Notes: a model not told the origin generated them from the letters alone. A DNA stretch of 58,561 nucleotides from Halobacterium sp. CBA1126 (GCF_009741975.1 NZ_WPCF01000004.1:1-58561), one strand, 5' to 3'. Counted from the stretch's first letter, positions 43,401 to 55,000 are shown. Translations and numbers: made by a program.

Positions 43401-44047
43401 CGATGACGCGCCTCGAAGCCTACGTCGGCATCGACGCGGACGCCGTCCGCGACCTCGTCGACGACGGACTCCTGCGTGTCGACTGCCGCCGTCCTCACAA
43501 ACTCTACACGGTCACGCCCGCGGGCCGGGACGAAATCGACGTCGGCCACCGCGAAGGCATCGCCCACGGCGATGGCACGGGCGACCTCTCCGAATCCAGT
43601 CTCCACGTCGCCATGGTCGAGGTCGGCGCCCGCCTCCTCGCCCAGGAACTGGTCGGCCCGGACAAACCCGGCGAGCGCGTCGCCCGCTACTACGGCCTGG
43701 AGGACGGCCGCCTGGATGCGGCCGTCTTCGACGACGCGGAGACTGTCGTAGGAACGCTGGAGGCCGAACGCATCAATAATGATCGTGGGGAAGCGATTCC
43801 CCGCGACTTCGACCAGATGGCCGCCTGCGACCCACAGCAAGCGCTGTGGCTCGTCAAAACCCGGAGCGACGCCGCCACCCTCCTCCGCGCGCTCCACGAC
43901 CCGCCAGAGGGCGACCCCCGCGTCCCCAAAACGTACAGCGAGAACATGGCCCCGCGCAAATACCGGCTGGACACACCCGGATTGACTGACGTCTACACCT
44001 TCGAATACGCGCGGGACACGCTCCTCGACGACCCCAGTCCCGAATAG
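40456..44047 (+). CDS. VirD4/TraG-like coupling ATPase (frameshift near 40824)
   Basis: This approximately 1195-residue ATPase probably brings DNA to the conjugation channel. The Walker A motif ALYGATGAGKTALGQ, a Walker B motif VNCYIEEAADL, and late segments VTLAMQFPEQL and WRALTRRQA mark the VirD4/TraG family. A C-terminal winged-helix-like region follows (PHKLYTVTPAGRDEI). The N-terminal part (MPPEEFTTDRQYLHVQPS) is in one frame to about 40824 and the rest is in another. One extra G in a GGG run would explain it; an internal ATG at 40790 is an alternative start. Confidence 0.78.
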
Positions 44048-44934
44048 CCATCGTTCGGGCGCCCCAACAACGACGGAGACGCACTCCACGGTGGCTGCTA
44101 CAGAGTCGCGACAGTCCGCAATAACACCCTACGTGGGCGTGTGCACTGACCAGCGAATACCGCGTGGAGTGTCTCGAGACGGACCAGCCAGGGCGAACAC
44201 GGGAACGGCCGGTTCAGGGCTAGAGACCACGGAGCCACGACGGCCAGGACAGCCGGTTCAGAGTTCAAAGGCTTGCTGGCGAACTCAGCTAATCACCAGC
44301 AAGCGTGACTCTGTACGCGGCGCATCGCGACGCCAGCTACGGCGACATATCCATGCGGTACAATATCGATGCACGCAGGGCGCATGTGGTGTCGGCTACT
44401 GAATCGGAGACGGCGCCATGATAGACTCGACGTGTGTGGGTTGAAGGCACGTAACTGTCTCCCGGTGGCGAGCAACAAAACCCCCTGACGGCGTAAGTCT
44501 GTACAACGATGCCGGACGATTGAAGCGAGAATCCCAGCCGACACCGACGTCAGAGCCCCCTCCCAGCCAAGCGGAGTGCCATCGCTAGTGGCCGCAGCCC
44601 GGACAAACGCGACCACACGCAGTCCTAGCTATCGTTCCAGCCGCTACTACCGCCAACCCCTGCCACGTACGGCCGCTTCCAGCGCGGTTGCGAGTGTACA
44701 ACGTCCCAACGCACTGCCCAGCACCAACCAAGTACGCCCATCGAGACAACCCTGTAGCCACTAGTACTTGCTCCCGTTTCCCGGCATCATGGTACCGTCC
44801 CCTACCGTTCTACAAACGAAGTTGAGTATGGTTTTTTGCGGAGCCGGAGCTCTCTGTAGTCGCCCTCTATCTGTCTACCCGTGGATACTCCACAAAACGG
44901 GCGACGAATCAGCGTGGATAGTCGCTGCAGTGAG
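44048..44934. other. 887-bp region without recognised gene
   Basis: Between the coupling ATPase and the chromosomal glycosyltransferase no convincing gene is seen. It has a 9-bp hairpin (GCTTGCTGG at 44271-44279, CCAGCAAGC at 44296-44304) and CCGGTTCAG twice (about 44208 and 44253). The right border of the element should lie here. No matching direct repeat with the left border was found by eye. Confidence 0.4.
44271..44304. repeat. Hairpin downstream of the coupling ATPase
   Basis: GCTTGCTGG and CCAGCAAGC form a perfect 9-bp stem with a 16-nt loop about 220 bp past the ATPase stop. It could belong to a transfer origin or to a transcript end; neither role is shown by the sequence. Confidence 0.5.
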
Positions 44935-46356
44935 TTAGGCACGAATTACTGCAACAGCGTCGACACCTACGTTCCACACTTGACGGATGACGAGTTTCAC
45001 GTCGAACCAGAACGACTGTTGTTTGACGTACTGGAGGTCGTAGCGGAGTTTCTTCTCTGGGTCGGCACCGGTGACATCGTTCACCTGGGCCAGTCCAGTC
45101 AGTCCAGGCTTCACGAACCACCGTTTCTGCCAGTCCACGACCCCAGTCTCGATATTGGAGTCCAGTTCGGGGCGCTCTGGCCGAGGGCCGACGACACTCA
45201 TATCGCCTTTGAGGACAGCCCACAACTGCGGAATCTCGTCGAGATGCGTCTGGCGGAGGACGCGCCCAACCGGAGTGACGCGGGGATCAATACCGCCCGC
45301 GTCCTCGTCGCTGATTTTCGCTCCTGTCTCGTCTTCGGCGTTTTCGATCATCGACCGGAACTTGTAGACGTCGAACGTCTCGCCGAACACTGCCGTGCGC
45401 TCCTGTTTGTACAGTATCGACCCACCGTCGTCGAGTTTGATTGCGACGGCAATCGCGAGAATCACCGGACTCAACGTGAGCAGGCCGCCAGCGGCGAAGA
45501 CAAAGTCGAACCCGCGTTTGAGCACGTAGTCCTGGACGTCCCACGGTTCGATGTCGACGTCGACGAGCGTGCCGACGTCGCTCTCTGAGGTGAGGACTTG
45601 GTCGGCGTGGTCGCGGTGGACTTTGGCGTCGACGCCATGTTCGTAGCAGGCGTCGAGAGCGCCGAAGAACTCCGCGCGGTCGGTGTGTTCGAACGCGAGC
45701 ACGACCGTATCAATCTCGTACTCGACGAGGACGTCCTCGATACGCGAGAGGCCGCCGAGGCGGTCCAGGCCGCGAATCGCCCCGCCGTCGGCGACCGCGG
45801 CATTCGGGGGTGATGCATTTGGAACGCGGTCGAAGGCGCTCGTCGGGCAGAGGTAGCCGAGCAGGGGAACGGAGACGTCGGCGGCGAGCCGTTCGATCTC
45901 GTCGGGGTCGTCGCCGACGATGATGGCGCGTTCTGGTTCCGTGGTCGGCCGGCGGCGAATCCACACGAACCACGCCGGTAAGGCGACGAGCAGTGCGGGA
46001 GTAACCACGAGGAGTGTGGTGCGGGGGAGCCGATAGGAGTAGTCGAAGTAGCCGATTGCGGCGAGGGCGAGCATCGCGACGAGGACGCGTTTCTGGGCGA
46101 ACACGACGACGTCGAGAATCCGGCGTGGCCGCGGTTTGTACAACGGAACGAACGCGGCGGTCACGACGAGAAGCGTCGTCATCGTCTCGAGGATTCCCTC
46201 GGCACCGCCGGGTGGGTCGGGAGAGAGGTTTCCGACGACCGGGAGTGCGCCGATAACGGCCTGAACGGCAGCGGTGTTGGCGAAGGTGACCGCGAGCGCG
46301 GTCAGTGCTGCGACGCCGAGCGCGCTGCCGACGCGATACCGCCATCCCCCATTCAT
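44935..46356 (-). CDS. Polyprenyl-phosphate sugar-1-phosphate transferase
   Basis: The 473-residue membrane enzyme has several N-terminal helices, a nucleotide-binding-like middle ([15 protein letters not shown]), a membrane-entry segment ([27 protein letters not shown]) and the bacterial-type sugar transferase core: [46 protein letters not shown] and [11 protein letters not shown]. It should transfer a sugar phosphate to dolichyl/polyprenyl phosphate, the first step of S-layer glycan assembly. TATTTAAC lies about 30 bp before the ATG. It is divergent from the nucleotidyltransferase gene. Confidence 0.9.
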   Translation of the reverse strand: MNGGWRYRVGSALGVAALTALAVTFANTAAVQAVIGALPVVGNLSPDPPGGAEGILETMTTLLVVTAAFVPLYKPRPRRILDVVVFAQKRVLVAMLALAAIGYFDYSYRLPRTTLLVVTPALLVALPAWFVWIRRRPTTEPERAIIVGDDPDEIERLAADVSVPLLGYLCPTSAFDRVPNASPPNAAVADGGAIRGLDRLGGLSRIEDVLVEYEIDTVVLAFEHTDRAEFFGALDACYEHGVDAKVHRDHADQVLTSESDVGTLVDVDIEPWDVQDYVLKRGFDFVFAAGGLLTLSPVILAIAVAIKLDDGGSILYKQERTAVFGETFDVYKFRSMIENAEDETGAKISDEDAGGIDPRVTPVGRVLRQTHLDEIPQLWAVLKGDMSVVGPRPERPELDSNIETGVVDWQKRWFVKPGLTGLAQVNDVTGADPEKKLRYDLQYVKQQSFWFDVKLVIRQVWNVGVDAVAVIRA

Positions 46357-46584
46357 CGTCTCACGTTTGCGTGGCCAGTAAGGTTAAATACTCCGACTCT
46401 GACAGGCTTGCGGCTGTACGGTCCAGTGTGCGACACGAATTCTTCGACTCAATCGAGGTATGAAGGCTGCACCACCGAGTTCGCCAGTATGAGTCGAAGT
46501 TCGTGATTCCACACTCAGAATAGGGATGGCGCTCGGGAGCGCGCGTGGCAACTGATAAGAACCGGGGCGGAGTGTGTTCGAGTA

Positions 46585-47748
46585 ATGCAGGCTGTCGTGC
46601 TCGCGGCGGGGAAAGGCGAGCGGCTCTGGCCGCTCACCGAGAATCGCCCGAAGCCGATGATTCCCGTTGCGAACCGCCCGCTCCTCGAGCATATCGTGGA
46701 CGCGCTCGTCGACGCGGGTGTCGACGAGATAATTTTGGTCGTGGGGTCGAACCGTGAACGCGTCCAGCGACACTTCGAGAACGGGGACGCATGGAACGTC
46801 GACATCGACTACGTCGTCCAGGACCCACAGCTCGGTACTGGCCACGCCCTCCTACAAGCCGAACGGCAGGTTGGCGAGTCGTTCGTCGCGCTGAACGGTG
46901 ACCGCATCATCGACGCATCCCTCGTCGAGGACGTGTGGGCGCGCCACGAAGAGACGGGCGATCCGGCGATGGGCGTCACGCAAGTCGAGCAGCCGAGCCA
47001 GTACGGCGTCGTCGAACTGGACGGGGAGACAGTAATCGACATCGAGGAACAACCTATCCCGGAGCTCGCGGCGTCGAAGTTCATCAACGCGGGCGTGTAC
47101 GCGTTCGACCCCAGCATCTTCGCGGCGATTCGCCGGACGGAGAGCTACGGGGAGCAGGCGCTGACGGACACGCTCTCCGAGGAACTCGACGACCAGCAGA
47201 TTCGCGCGGTGAGGTACCGCGGCCGCTGGCTCGATGTCTCCGAGCCGTGGGACCTTCTCGCCGTGAACAGCGCGCTCATCGACGGCCGTTCGCCCCAGCA
47301 CCGGGAGAGCGCGACCATCGCTGACTCGGCGGTTGTCACCGACAACACCGTAATTGGCGACGGCGTCGTCGTCCATCCGAACGCGACGATTCTCGGGGGC
47401 GTCACACTCGGCGACAACGTGAGCGTCGGTGCCGGCGCAGTAGTCAAAAACGCGATACTCTTATCCGATTGTACGATAGAGTCTGGGGCGATAATGACCG
47501 ACTGTATCGTCGGGGCGAACGCGTCACTCGGCCCCAACACGACCGTCGAGGGCGGGACTGCTGACGTGGTGCTCGACGATACGGTCTATCGAGACGTGCG
47601 CTTCGGCGGGTTGACCGGGGACAACGTCGACGTCGGCGCGAACGTCACCGTCGCCCCGGGCGCCATCGTCGGCAACGATGCGACGGTCGACAGCGGGACG
47701 CTGGTCGCCGGCCGCATCGACGACGGCAGTCATGTCACGCGAGGCTAA
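46585..47748 (+). CDS. glmU: Bifunctional sugar-1-phosphate nucleotidylyltransferase / acetyltransferase (GlmU-like)
   Basis: The 387-residue protein has the nucleotidyltransferase signature LAAGKGERLWPLTENRPKPM, a DPQLGTGHALLQA loop and FINAGVYAFD, then a left-handed beta-helix of hexapeptide repeats (TVIGDGVVVHPNATILGGVTLG). Such proteins make UDP-N-acetylglucosamine or a related activated sugar. Two bp separate it from glmS, which supplies glucosamine-6-phosphate, supporting this role. The symbol marks the GlmU-like family; its sugar specificity is not proven. Confidence 0.85.
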   Translation: MQAVVLAAGKGERLWPLTENRPKPMIPVANRPLLEHIVDALVDAGVDEIILVVGSNRERVQRHFENGDAWNVDIDYVVQDPQLGTGHALLQAERQVGESFVALNGDRIIDASLVEDVWARHEETGDPAMGVTQVEQPSQYGVVELDGETVIDIEEQPIPELAASKFINAGVYAFDPSIFAAIRRTESYGEQALTDTLSEELDDQQIRAVRYRGRWLDVSEPWDLLAVNSALIDGRSPQHRESATIADSAVVTDNTVIGDGVVVHPNATILGGVTLGDNVSVGAGAVVKNAILLSDCTIESGAIMTDCIVGANASLGPNTTVEGGTADVVLDDTVYRDVRFGGLTGDNVDVGANVTVAPGAIVGNDATVDSGTLVAGRIDDGSHVTRG

Positions 47749-47750
47749 CC

Positions 47751-49553
47751 ATGTGTGGAATCACGGGCTACATCGGCACCGACGAGACGGGGAAAATCGT
47801 CCATCAGGGACTACAGAACCTCGAATACCGCGGGTACGACTCTGCGGGCATCGCGCTCAACGGCACGAACCTCACGGTCCACAAGACCGAGGGCGAAGTC
47901 GGCGACCTTCCCGTTCCCGCCGGCGACGACGTCGTCTGCGGCATCGGCCACACGCGTTGGAGTACGCACGGCGAGCCCACGGAGGAAAACGCCCATCCAC
48001 ATACCGACTGTACGGGCGAGGTTGCAGTCGTCCACAACGGCATCGTGGAGAACTACGACGACCTGAAGGCGGAACTCCACGGCGACCACGTCTTCCGTAG
48101 CGACACGGACACGGAAGTCATCCCCCACCTCGTCGAGGACCACCTCGCAGAGGATGTCTCACTGCTTACTGCCGTCCAGCGGGCGACGAGTCGGCTCGAA
48201 GGAAGTTTCGCAGTCGCGGTGACGGCGGCCGGCCACGACGGCATCATCGTCGCCCGACAGGACAGCCCCCTACTCCTCGGCCACGGCGACGGGGAGACGT
48301 TCATCGGCAGCGACGCGACCGCGTTCATCGAGCACACGGACCGCGTCACGTACCTCGAGAACGGCGACATCGCACACGTCACCAAACAAGGCGTGGACAT
48401 CTTCAACGACGGCGAGCGCGTCGAGCGGACGACCGAAACGCTGGACTGGGACGCCGACGCGGCGGGCAAGAGTGGCTACGACCACTACATGCTCAAGGAG
48501 ATTCACGAGCAGCCGCGCGCGCTCCGGCAGGCCATCTCCGGGCGCATCGACGACCTCGCGACGAACGTCGACCTCACCCTGGATCTCCCCGACGAGTACC
48601 TCCAGTCAGTCGAGGAAGTCCAGATCGTCGCCTGCGGCACCTCCTACCACGCAGGGTTGTTCGCGAAAGAACTCCTCGAAGCGAAAGCGGACGTCCGCGT
48701 CACCGTCCACGTCGCCAGCGAATACGACTTCCGCGGCGGCCGCGACCCGTGGCGCACACTCGTCGTCGCCATCACCCAGAGCGGCGAGACCGCGGACACG
48801 TTGTCCGCGCTCCGCGAGGCGTCACAGGCCGGTACGCGGACGCTCGCGCTCACGAACACGCTCGGGAGTACGGTCACGCGGGAGGCCGACGACACGGTCT
48901 TCATCCGCGCGGGGCCGGAGATCGGTGTTGCGGCGACGAAGACGTTCGTCTCGCAAGTCGCCACGGCAGCTCTCTTCTCGGTGTATCTCGGCCGAGTTCG
49001 CAACGAGATGACGACCGAGACCGCCACAGACCTCCTCGAGAGTCTCCGTGACCTCCCCGGCGCTGTGCAGCAAGTCCTCGACCGGGAGGCCAAGATACGC
49101 GAGACCGCCCGCGAGTACGCCGACAGCGACGCGTTCTTCTACGTCGGTCGGCGCGCCGGCTACCCCGTCGCCCTCGAGAGTGCGCTCAAACTCAAGGAGA
49201 TCTCCTACGACCACGCGGAGGGATTCGCCGCGGGCGAACTCAAACACGGCCCGCTCGCACTCGTCACCGACGACACGCCCGTCATCGCGTTGCTCACGAG
49301 CGAGACTGCACGCAAGAAGACGCTCAACAACGTCAAGGAAGTGAAATCCCGCGGGGCGCCGGTCATCGGCGTTGCGAGCGACCCGGACGCAACCACGCAC
49401 GTCGACGCGACGTTCGACGTCCCAGATTGTGGGGCGATGGAGCCGGTCGTCGCCAACGTCGCCCTCCAGCTGTTCGCCTACCACGTCGCCGACGAGAAGG
49501 GACGCCCCATCGACAAGCCGCGGAATCTCGCGAAGAGCGTCACCGTCGAGTAA
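47751..49553 (+). CDS. glmS: Glucosamine--fructose-6-phosphate aminotransferase
   Basis: This 600-residue enzyme converts fructose-6-phosphate and glutamine to glucosamine-6-phosphate. The N-terminal glutaminase domain starts with Cys 2 (MCGITGYIG) and has the YRGYDSAG and GHTRWSTHG motifs. Two SIS isomerase domains follow, including VACGTSYHAGL and SQSGETADT. The C-terminus ends in the conserved DKPRNLAKSVTVE. It is the second gene of an operon with the GlmU-like gene and abuts the convergent aglB stop with no spacer. Confidence 0.95.
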   Translation: MCGITGYIGTDETGKIVHQGLQNLEYRGYDSAGIALNGTNLTVHKTEGEVGDLPVPAGDDVVCGIGHTRWSTHGEPTEENAHPHTDCTGEVAVVHNGIVENYDDLKAELHGDHVFRSDTDTEVIPHLVEDHLAEDVSLLTAVQRATSRLEGSFAVAVTAAGHDGIIVARQDSPLLLGHGDGETFIGSDATAFIEHTDRVTYLENGDIAHVTKQGVDIFNDGERVERTTETLDWDADAAGKSGYDHYMLKEIHEQPRALRQAISGRIDDLATNVDLTLDLPDEYLQSVEEVQIVACGTSYHAGLFAKELLEAKADVRVTVHVASEYDFRGGRDPWRTLVVAITQSGETADTLSALREASQAGTRTLALTNTLGSTVTREADDTVFIRAGPEIGVAATKTFVSQVATAALFSVYLGRVRNEMTTETATDLLESLRDLPGAVQQVLDREAKIRETAREYADSDAFFYVGRRAGYPVALESALKLKEISYDHAEGFAAGELKHGPLALVTDDTPVIALLTSETARKKTLNNVKEVKSRGAPVIGVASDPDATTHVDATFDVPDCGAMEPVVANVALQLFAYHVADEKGRPIDKPRNLAKSVTVE

Positions 49554-51884
49554 TTACGCCGCAGTCACGCGCGTTCCGTTCGCCACCGCACGCTCGGATA
49601 CGGCAATCTCCTCGCCAGCCACGTCGTACGTCCCCGCGTAGGGGACGCGGACCGCGTAGGTTCCGTTCGCCGACGCTGTCGTCGAATGCTCGTAGGTGAA
49701 CGACTCGCCCGAGACCGTCCCGTCGTAAGTGACAGTGACGGTCGCGTTCGCGTCAGCAGTCCCCTCAATCGTTGCCCCGGGGACGAGTGTGTAGACAGTC
49801 TTCGTGTTCCCACGCCAGACCGCCCGGTAGTGGCCAGTTCCGCTCCCCCAGTCCGCGAGCCGTGCGGCCATCGTCTCGGTTTCGTTCTCGCTCGCGAATT
49901 CGTCGTCGGCCACGACGAAGGCGGCACGGCCGTTCAGTCGGTCGTACCACGTCGACGCGTTCGGCGATCTGAGGAAGGGCTCGTAGTTCGAGCGCGCGTA
50001 GCCGTAGCTCCGCGAATCACCGGAGACGAACGCGTTGTAGAGGCGGTTCTGGCTCCACTGACTGAACACGTACGCCTGGTCGCGCGTCCAGTCGGGCGAT
50101 TCGACTCGATCCTCCATCCACGCGGCCGCCTCGTACGTGTCGTCGCTCGGGACGATCGTGTTCGTACGGATGGGCGTCATCATCGTCCCGAGACCGCCGA
50201 CCAGCAGGAACGCCAATCCAAGTGAGAGCAGCGTCCGTCGCTCGGGCAGTGAGAACGACCGAATGTCAACACCGGTTTCGCGTGGGTCACGGTCGGCAAA
50301 CACCTGCGGCGGGTCTGTAATGTCGACGACGTTGAGGAAGTAGACGAACGCGAAGCCGGCGAAGACAGCGACAAAGAGGGAGAGTTCACCGGTGAACCGG
50401 ACTTGTGTGACTGCGAGCACGAACAACACCAGCCCGTACGAGCCCGCGAGGAGCCACCGCGGCCGGTGAAATCCGTAGTAGAACGCCCACGCGCCCGCGG
50501 GCAGGGCGAACAGCAGGGCAGTCCCGTAGAAGAAAATCGGGCCGACGAACAGCCCGTAATCGGTGCTGAACAGCGACTTCGTCTCGACGATGTTGCTGCC
50601 GGACATCCCGACGAGCCGGGAGAGTTCCTGACTGAGCTCGGCGCCGAACGTCGGCTCGATTGTGACGACCACTGCGAGCGTGAGCAGGCCGCTCCCCGTC
50701 GCCAGAACTGACGCGACCCACGCCGGCCAGTCGAGCCGCCGCGTGAGTGCTGCCGTCCCGACCGCGAACCCCATCGCGACGGCGGCGAGCAGTGGCGCCG
50801 TCACGATAATCGGCGACTGCCACCCGAGCACGACATAGCCCGCGACGGCGAGCAGTCCACCGGCAGTCACACCCGCGATGAGCAAGCCGTCGTCCCAGAG
50901 CGGGTCGCCCGAGCGGACGATGGCGGCGCTGCGAACGACAGCGTAGGCGACGAACGGCACGAACAGGAGCGGCGCGGCGTTCCACGAGTGGGCTTGGGCG
51001 GCCACGCCGACTGCGAGCACGCCCACCCCGGGAAGTCTGGTACGCCAATCGCGAGTCGCGGGGTAGTCGCGGCCGGTCGGGAGTGTCCGAACCGCGGCAA
51101 ACGCGACGACCGCGAGCCACAGGAAGTCGAGGGCGTGGTGGTCGGCGAAACCCAAGGCCGTGCGGTAGCCGTGAACTGGGAGGACAGCGAGAATCAGCAG
51201 CGACGCAAGGCCAACGCGACGGTCTCGGGAGAGCGTGACGGCGAGCACGTAACAGAGAATGGCGCTCCCGAGGGCGGCGACGGCGGGATACCACGCGAGC
51301 ACGATCTCGGCCGTACCCGTACTACCGCCGAATAGTCGCGTCGTCGCAACGAGTAACGCGACGAGCAGCGGTTCGCCGCGTTCGATGCTCGCAGGAACAT
51401 CGAGGATGCCCGCACCGGCGTCGAGCATCGAGAAGACGAGATAGCGGTAGTAGTAGGGGTCGTTGCCGAGCAGGACGACGTGCTCGCCGCGGAACACGCG
51501 CGGATAGACGAACGCGCGGAACGCGACCACGACGAGCAAACAGCCCAGAATCGCTGCGAGCACGCGTCGAGGAATATCGGGGAGACCGAGACGGTCGACG
51601 ATGCCCAGGCCGGTACTGTCGGCTGCGGTCTCGGGGTCGGCATCGCCGAGCGCGACACGGACGGCGTGGCGGTCCGCGAGCCGGTAGCCGTCGTCGGTCT
51701 CGGTAGCGATGCCCTGGGAGACGAGTTCGCCAAACGTTCCCGAGTCGAGTGGCGTGTCGTCGAACGCCCACGCGTCGTGCTCGCGGTCGACGTCGACGAC
51801 AGCCCGGAGGTCGTCGGCGAGTCCGGGCTGGTCGTCGAGGAGCGCGGCGGTCTCCTCGCGCACGTCAGTCATTATATGGGACAC
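49554..51884 (-). CDS. AglB/STT3-like oligosaccharyltransferase, atypical catalytic motif
   Basis: The 776-residue protein begins with about 110 cytoplasmic residues, then roughly twelve membrane helices and an extracellular C-terminal domain. The first acidic motif (LGNDPYYYRYL) and second (GFADHHALDFLW) fit STT3/AglB, which transfers lipid-linked glycans to Asn of exported proteins. In place of WWDYG it reads FSQWSQNRLYN near residue 608, so substrate binding may differ. The neighbouring sugar-donor and S-layer genes support a glycosylation role. An intact AglB elsewhere in the genome is likely. The N-terminal segment may be a winged-helix-like regulatory domain. Confidence 0.78.
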   Translation of the reverse strand: MSHIMTDVREETAALLDDQPGLADDLRAVVDVDREHDAWAFDDTPLDSGTFGELVSQGIATETDDGYRLADRHAVRVALGDADPETAADSTGLGIVDRLGLPDIPRRVLAAILGCLLVVVAFRAFVYPRVFRGEHVVLLGNDPYYYRYLVFSMLDAGAGILDVPASIERGEPLLVALLVATTRLFGGSTGTAEIVLAWYPAVAALGSAILCYVLAVTLSRDRRVGLASLLILAVLPVHGYRTALGFADHHALDFLWLAVVAFAAVRTLPTGRDYPATRDWRTRLPGVGVLAVGVAAQAHSWNAAPLLFVPFVAYAVVRSAAIVRSGDPLWDDGLLIAGVTAGGLLAVAGYVVLGWQSPIIVTAPLLAAVAMGFAVGTAALTRRLDWPAWVASVLATGSGLLTLAVVVTIEPTFGAELSQELSRLVGMSGSNIVETKSLFSTDYGLFVGPIFFYGTALLFALPAGAWAFYYGFHRPRWLLAGSYGLVLFVLAVTQVRFTGELSLFVAVFAGFAFVYFLNVVDITDPPQVFADRDPRETGVDIRSFSLPERRTLLSLGLAFLLVGGLGTMMTPIRTNTIVPSDDTYEAAAWMEDRVESPDWTRDQAYVFSQWSQNRLYNAFVSGDSRSYGYARSNYEPFLRSPNASTWYDRLNGRAAFVVADDEFASENETETMAARLADWGSGTGHYRAVWRGNTKTVYTLVPGATIEGTADANATVTVTYDGTVSGESFTYEHSTTASANGTYAVRVPYAGTYDVAGEEIAVSERAVANGTRVTAA

Positions 51885-52074
51885 ACTAGCGAGCCGGCTA
51901 AGGTGTTTCGACTACGCTCTGGATGGGGTATGAATGGTACTTCTTGCGTCCCGAGTCTGCTGTATTCAGGTAGCAAATCCGCACTACACTCTGATCGATA
52001 TTGTCGGCCACAAGCCTTTACAATCCTGTTTTCGGCGATAACTCCTTTCCGTCGTGCCGGCGACTCCTTCGAGT

Positions 52075-55000
52075 ATGCAAGTAGGCGGGTGTCAACGAAA
52101 ATCAGCAGTTACCCTGGGGGTGCTTGTTCTCCTCTCCGGTGTGGTCGCCGGGGCGGGCGTGCCACTGTCACCAGTGGCGGGAGCGTCCACACAGACAGCA
52201 GAGTCGGACTCGACGGTCGGATTTGCGTACGTTGATAACGGTGAGTTGACGATGGTCACCAGGGATGGACGCAAGATCGATCTCAGTGTCAGTGCGAACG
52301 TGATTGGTGCTGGAAAGGATGCTGATGATGATGGCTACGTCGAGATTCCACACGTGACGAGTGATGGAACCTTGCGAATCATCGATAAAACGGGAGAGGC
52401 GATGACGTTGGCGACCGACGCTGATGCAGCGAAAACGAAGGTTGCAATCGGGGACCACGATGAAGACGGCGACGACAGTGTGTACTACACCACCGATGGT
52501 GTGTTGCAGATCACGAGCATCGCGGAGAATACAACCGAAACTCCATCCGGGACCGATACCTCGATAACAGCTGTCGCCGGTGTCGGAGATATCACTGGCG
52601 ATGGGACGCCCGAAGTCGTCTACACGGATGGTTCGAACATCGGTTATTATAACGAATCAGGTAGCGAGAATAGCTTCTATACGAATAGCGTTGGGTCCGA
52701 TAACGGCGTAGGCATCGGTACGCCGCGAGATTTTGACGGTGATGGAACCGCTCGAATTCCAATCGTGACGGGCAGTGGCAACGTGGCACTCGTGAATGGG
52801 AGTGGGAGTCCGGAGACACTCATGCAGAGTGGAAATGCAGCGAAATCTCCGGTCACGGCAGTCAATTGGACGAACGGCCCCGACCTCGAAGTCATCTTCC
52901 TGAACTCGAATCAGAGCAACGCGCCCTACTACGTCACGCTAGACGGAACGAGCAATCCCATCGATCCGGTTACCAGAACCGCAGACGCTGAGGCCGGCGT
53001 AGCATGGGTTCCGGATGCCCCACTAGTGCTGTCGAACTTCACACTCGCGAACGAATCGGGCACGATACAAGCATCGTTTAACTCGAGCAGCGACCTCAAC
53101 GCCCTCGAGGTCACAATTGACGGCCCGGATAGCGAATCGCTCACACTCGATGCGTTCAACGAAACCACCACGAACGGCCGCTACACGTATACGGGCAACT
53201 ACACACCAACGACGGACGGCACCTACAAAGTAACTCTCGACGAGGCAACTGCCGTCGATGGTGACACAGCCAGCCCCGACACGACAGACAGCACAGCAGT
53301 CGAAACAGAGCTTAATGTTTCCGGTTTAAACGCCACCGCCAACGAATTCGACCTGAATCTCTCGTTTAACGCCACGGACCAACTCTCCGATGTGGCCGTC
53401 GAGATTGGCGGCGCAGAACAGGCCTCACTCACCCTCGACGAGTTCTCAACCGCCAGCTCAAGCCCGCCCTACGAGTACACGGGCACGTACAACGCGAGCA
53501 CCACCGGTGAGTACAACGTCACGCTCACGCAGGCAACAGCCGACGACCAAGTCCACGACGAGAACCGTACTGATACGGCGACTGTCGAGGCACAACTCGA
53601 CGTGTGGAATTTCACGCTCGCGAACGAGACGGACGGCGTCCGCGTGTCGTTCAACGCTAGCGAGCAACTGCGTGAGACCACCGTCGAAATTGACGGGCCA
53701 ACAAACACGACACTCGACTACGGCGACTTCGCGGAAACCGACACTGGTGATGGTTACGTCTATACGACGACGTATGATACAACGACTGCTGGGACGTACA
53801 ACGGCACCCTCGAACGGGCGGTCGCCACGGACGACGACGTTGTCACCCCAAACCGCACCGCGAACACGACGATTGGAGAGCCGTTCGAGGTCACGAACCT
53901 CACAGCCATCACACGGCACGGCGACCTCGACCTTTCGTTCGAGGCAACACAATCGCTAATCGGAGTGACAGTCAAGATTGGCGGGACCGAAACTGGCAGC
54001 GTCCCTCTCGATGCATTCACGACGAACGACTCCAGCCCGACATACACGTATACGGGCACCTACGAGGTGAACACGACCGGAGAGTACGACGTGACGCTCA
54101 CTGACGCGACCGCAACCGACGGCCGAACTCACGACGACACCCTCACGACGACTGCGACCCTTGAGCCACTGCTCGTAAATGCAACCCTCACTGATGCAAC
54201 CGACCAGAACGCCGCCGTCAACGAATCCGATCGCGTCACCGTCACGGCAACCGTCTCGACGGCTGCCGACAGCGTGACTGCCGACGCCGCCGCGTTCGGC
54301 GCCAGTTCGATTACACTGACAGCCATCGGCGACACGACGTACCGGGAGACAATCGACGTCGCGGTCCGGAACGCGACCGAGCCACGAGCCATCCCCGTTA
54401 CAGTAACCAGTGTCTCTGATCGGGAGAGTGGCGAGACGACGAACACGGTGCTGGTCGATACGGAACCACCAACCGTTGATGCCGGCGCCAATCGAACCGT
54501 CGACAACGGGACCCAAGTCACGTTCAGCCCTACACGCGTCGTTGAGCCAACAACCCGAACTGTCGAACACACGTGGACGGTCGCCGGCGAGGTTCTGCGC
54601 GGCGAAAACGTGACGACGACAATCAATAAGCCGGGCACCTATACGGCACGCCTCGCGGTCATGGACGCTGCCGGAAATATCGGCCGCGACAGCGTGACGG
54701 TTACCGTCGAGGCGTCCGAGACGACGCAGGCACCGAGTAGCGGTTCAGGTGGCGGCGGTCCGTCTGGCGGCGGCGGGGGCTTTGTAAGCCCAGCAACAAC
54801 CGACACGCCAACCGAGACGACAGCCCCGCCTCAGACAACGACCCACCCACCAGCAACAACGACAGCGAGTGAGGGCAATAGTGTGGAGACGTCGACACGC
54901 ACAACACCGGAGCCATCCACCACATCACCCACACTGACAACCGCCGCACGTTCCGAACCTCCCTCCCACAACGTCGAGATGCCGTTCGGTGATATCTTCG

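Larger units (their letters stand above)
10153..44934. mobile_element. Integrated conjugative-type element (approximate limits)
   Basis: Between the broken antitoxin gene and the glycosylation cluster lie a type IV secretion operon, a VirD4/TraG-like ATPase, antirestriction and single-strand-binding proteins, many small regulators, toxin-antitoxin pairs and five copies of a private stem-loop. This is the content of an integrative conjugative element or integrated plasmid. No tRNA target, integrase, relaxase or flanking direct repeat was recognised, so the limits are set only by gene content: left end within 10070-10290, right end within 44050-44930. Confidence 0.6.

Noticed and set aside
10141-44110. 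Direct repeat flanking the element (CACTCCAC near 10138 and 44081)
   Set aside because: The match is only eight bases plus scattered similarity and is not convincing as an attachment site.
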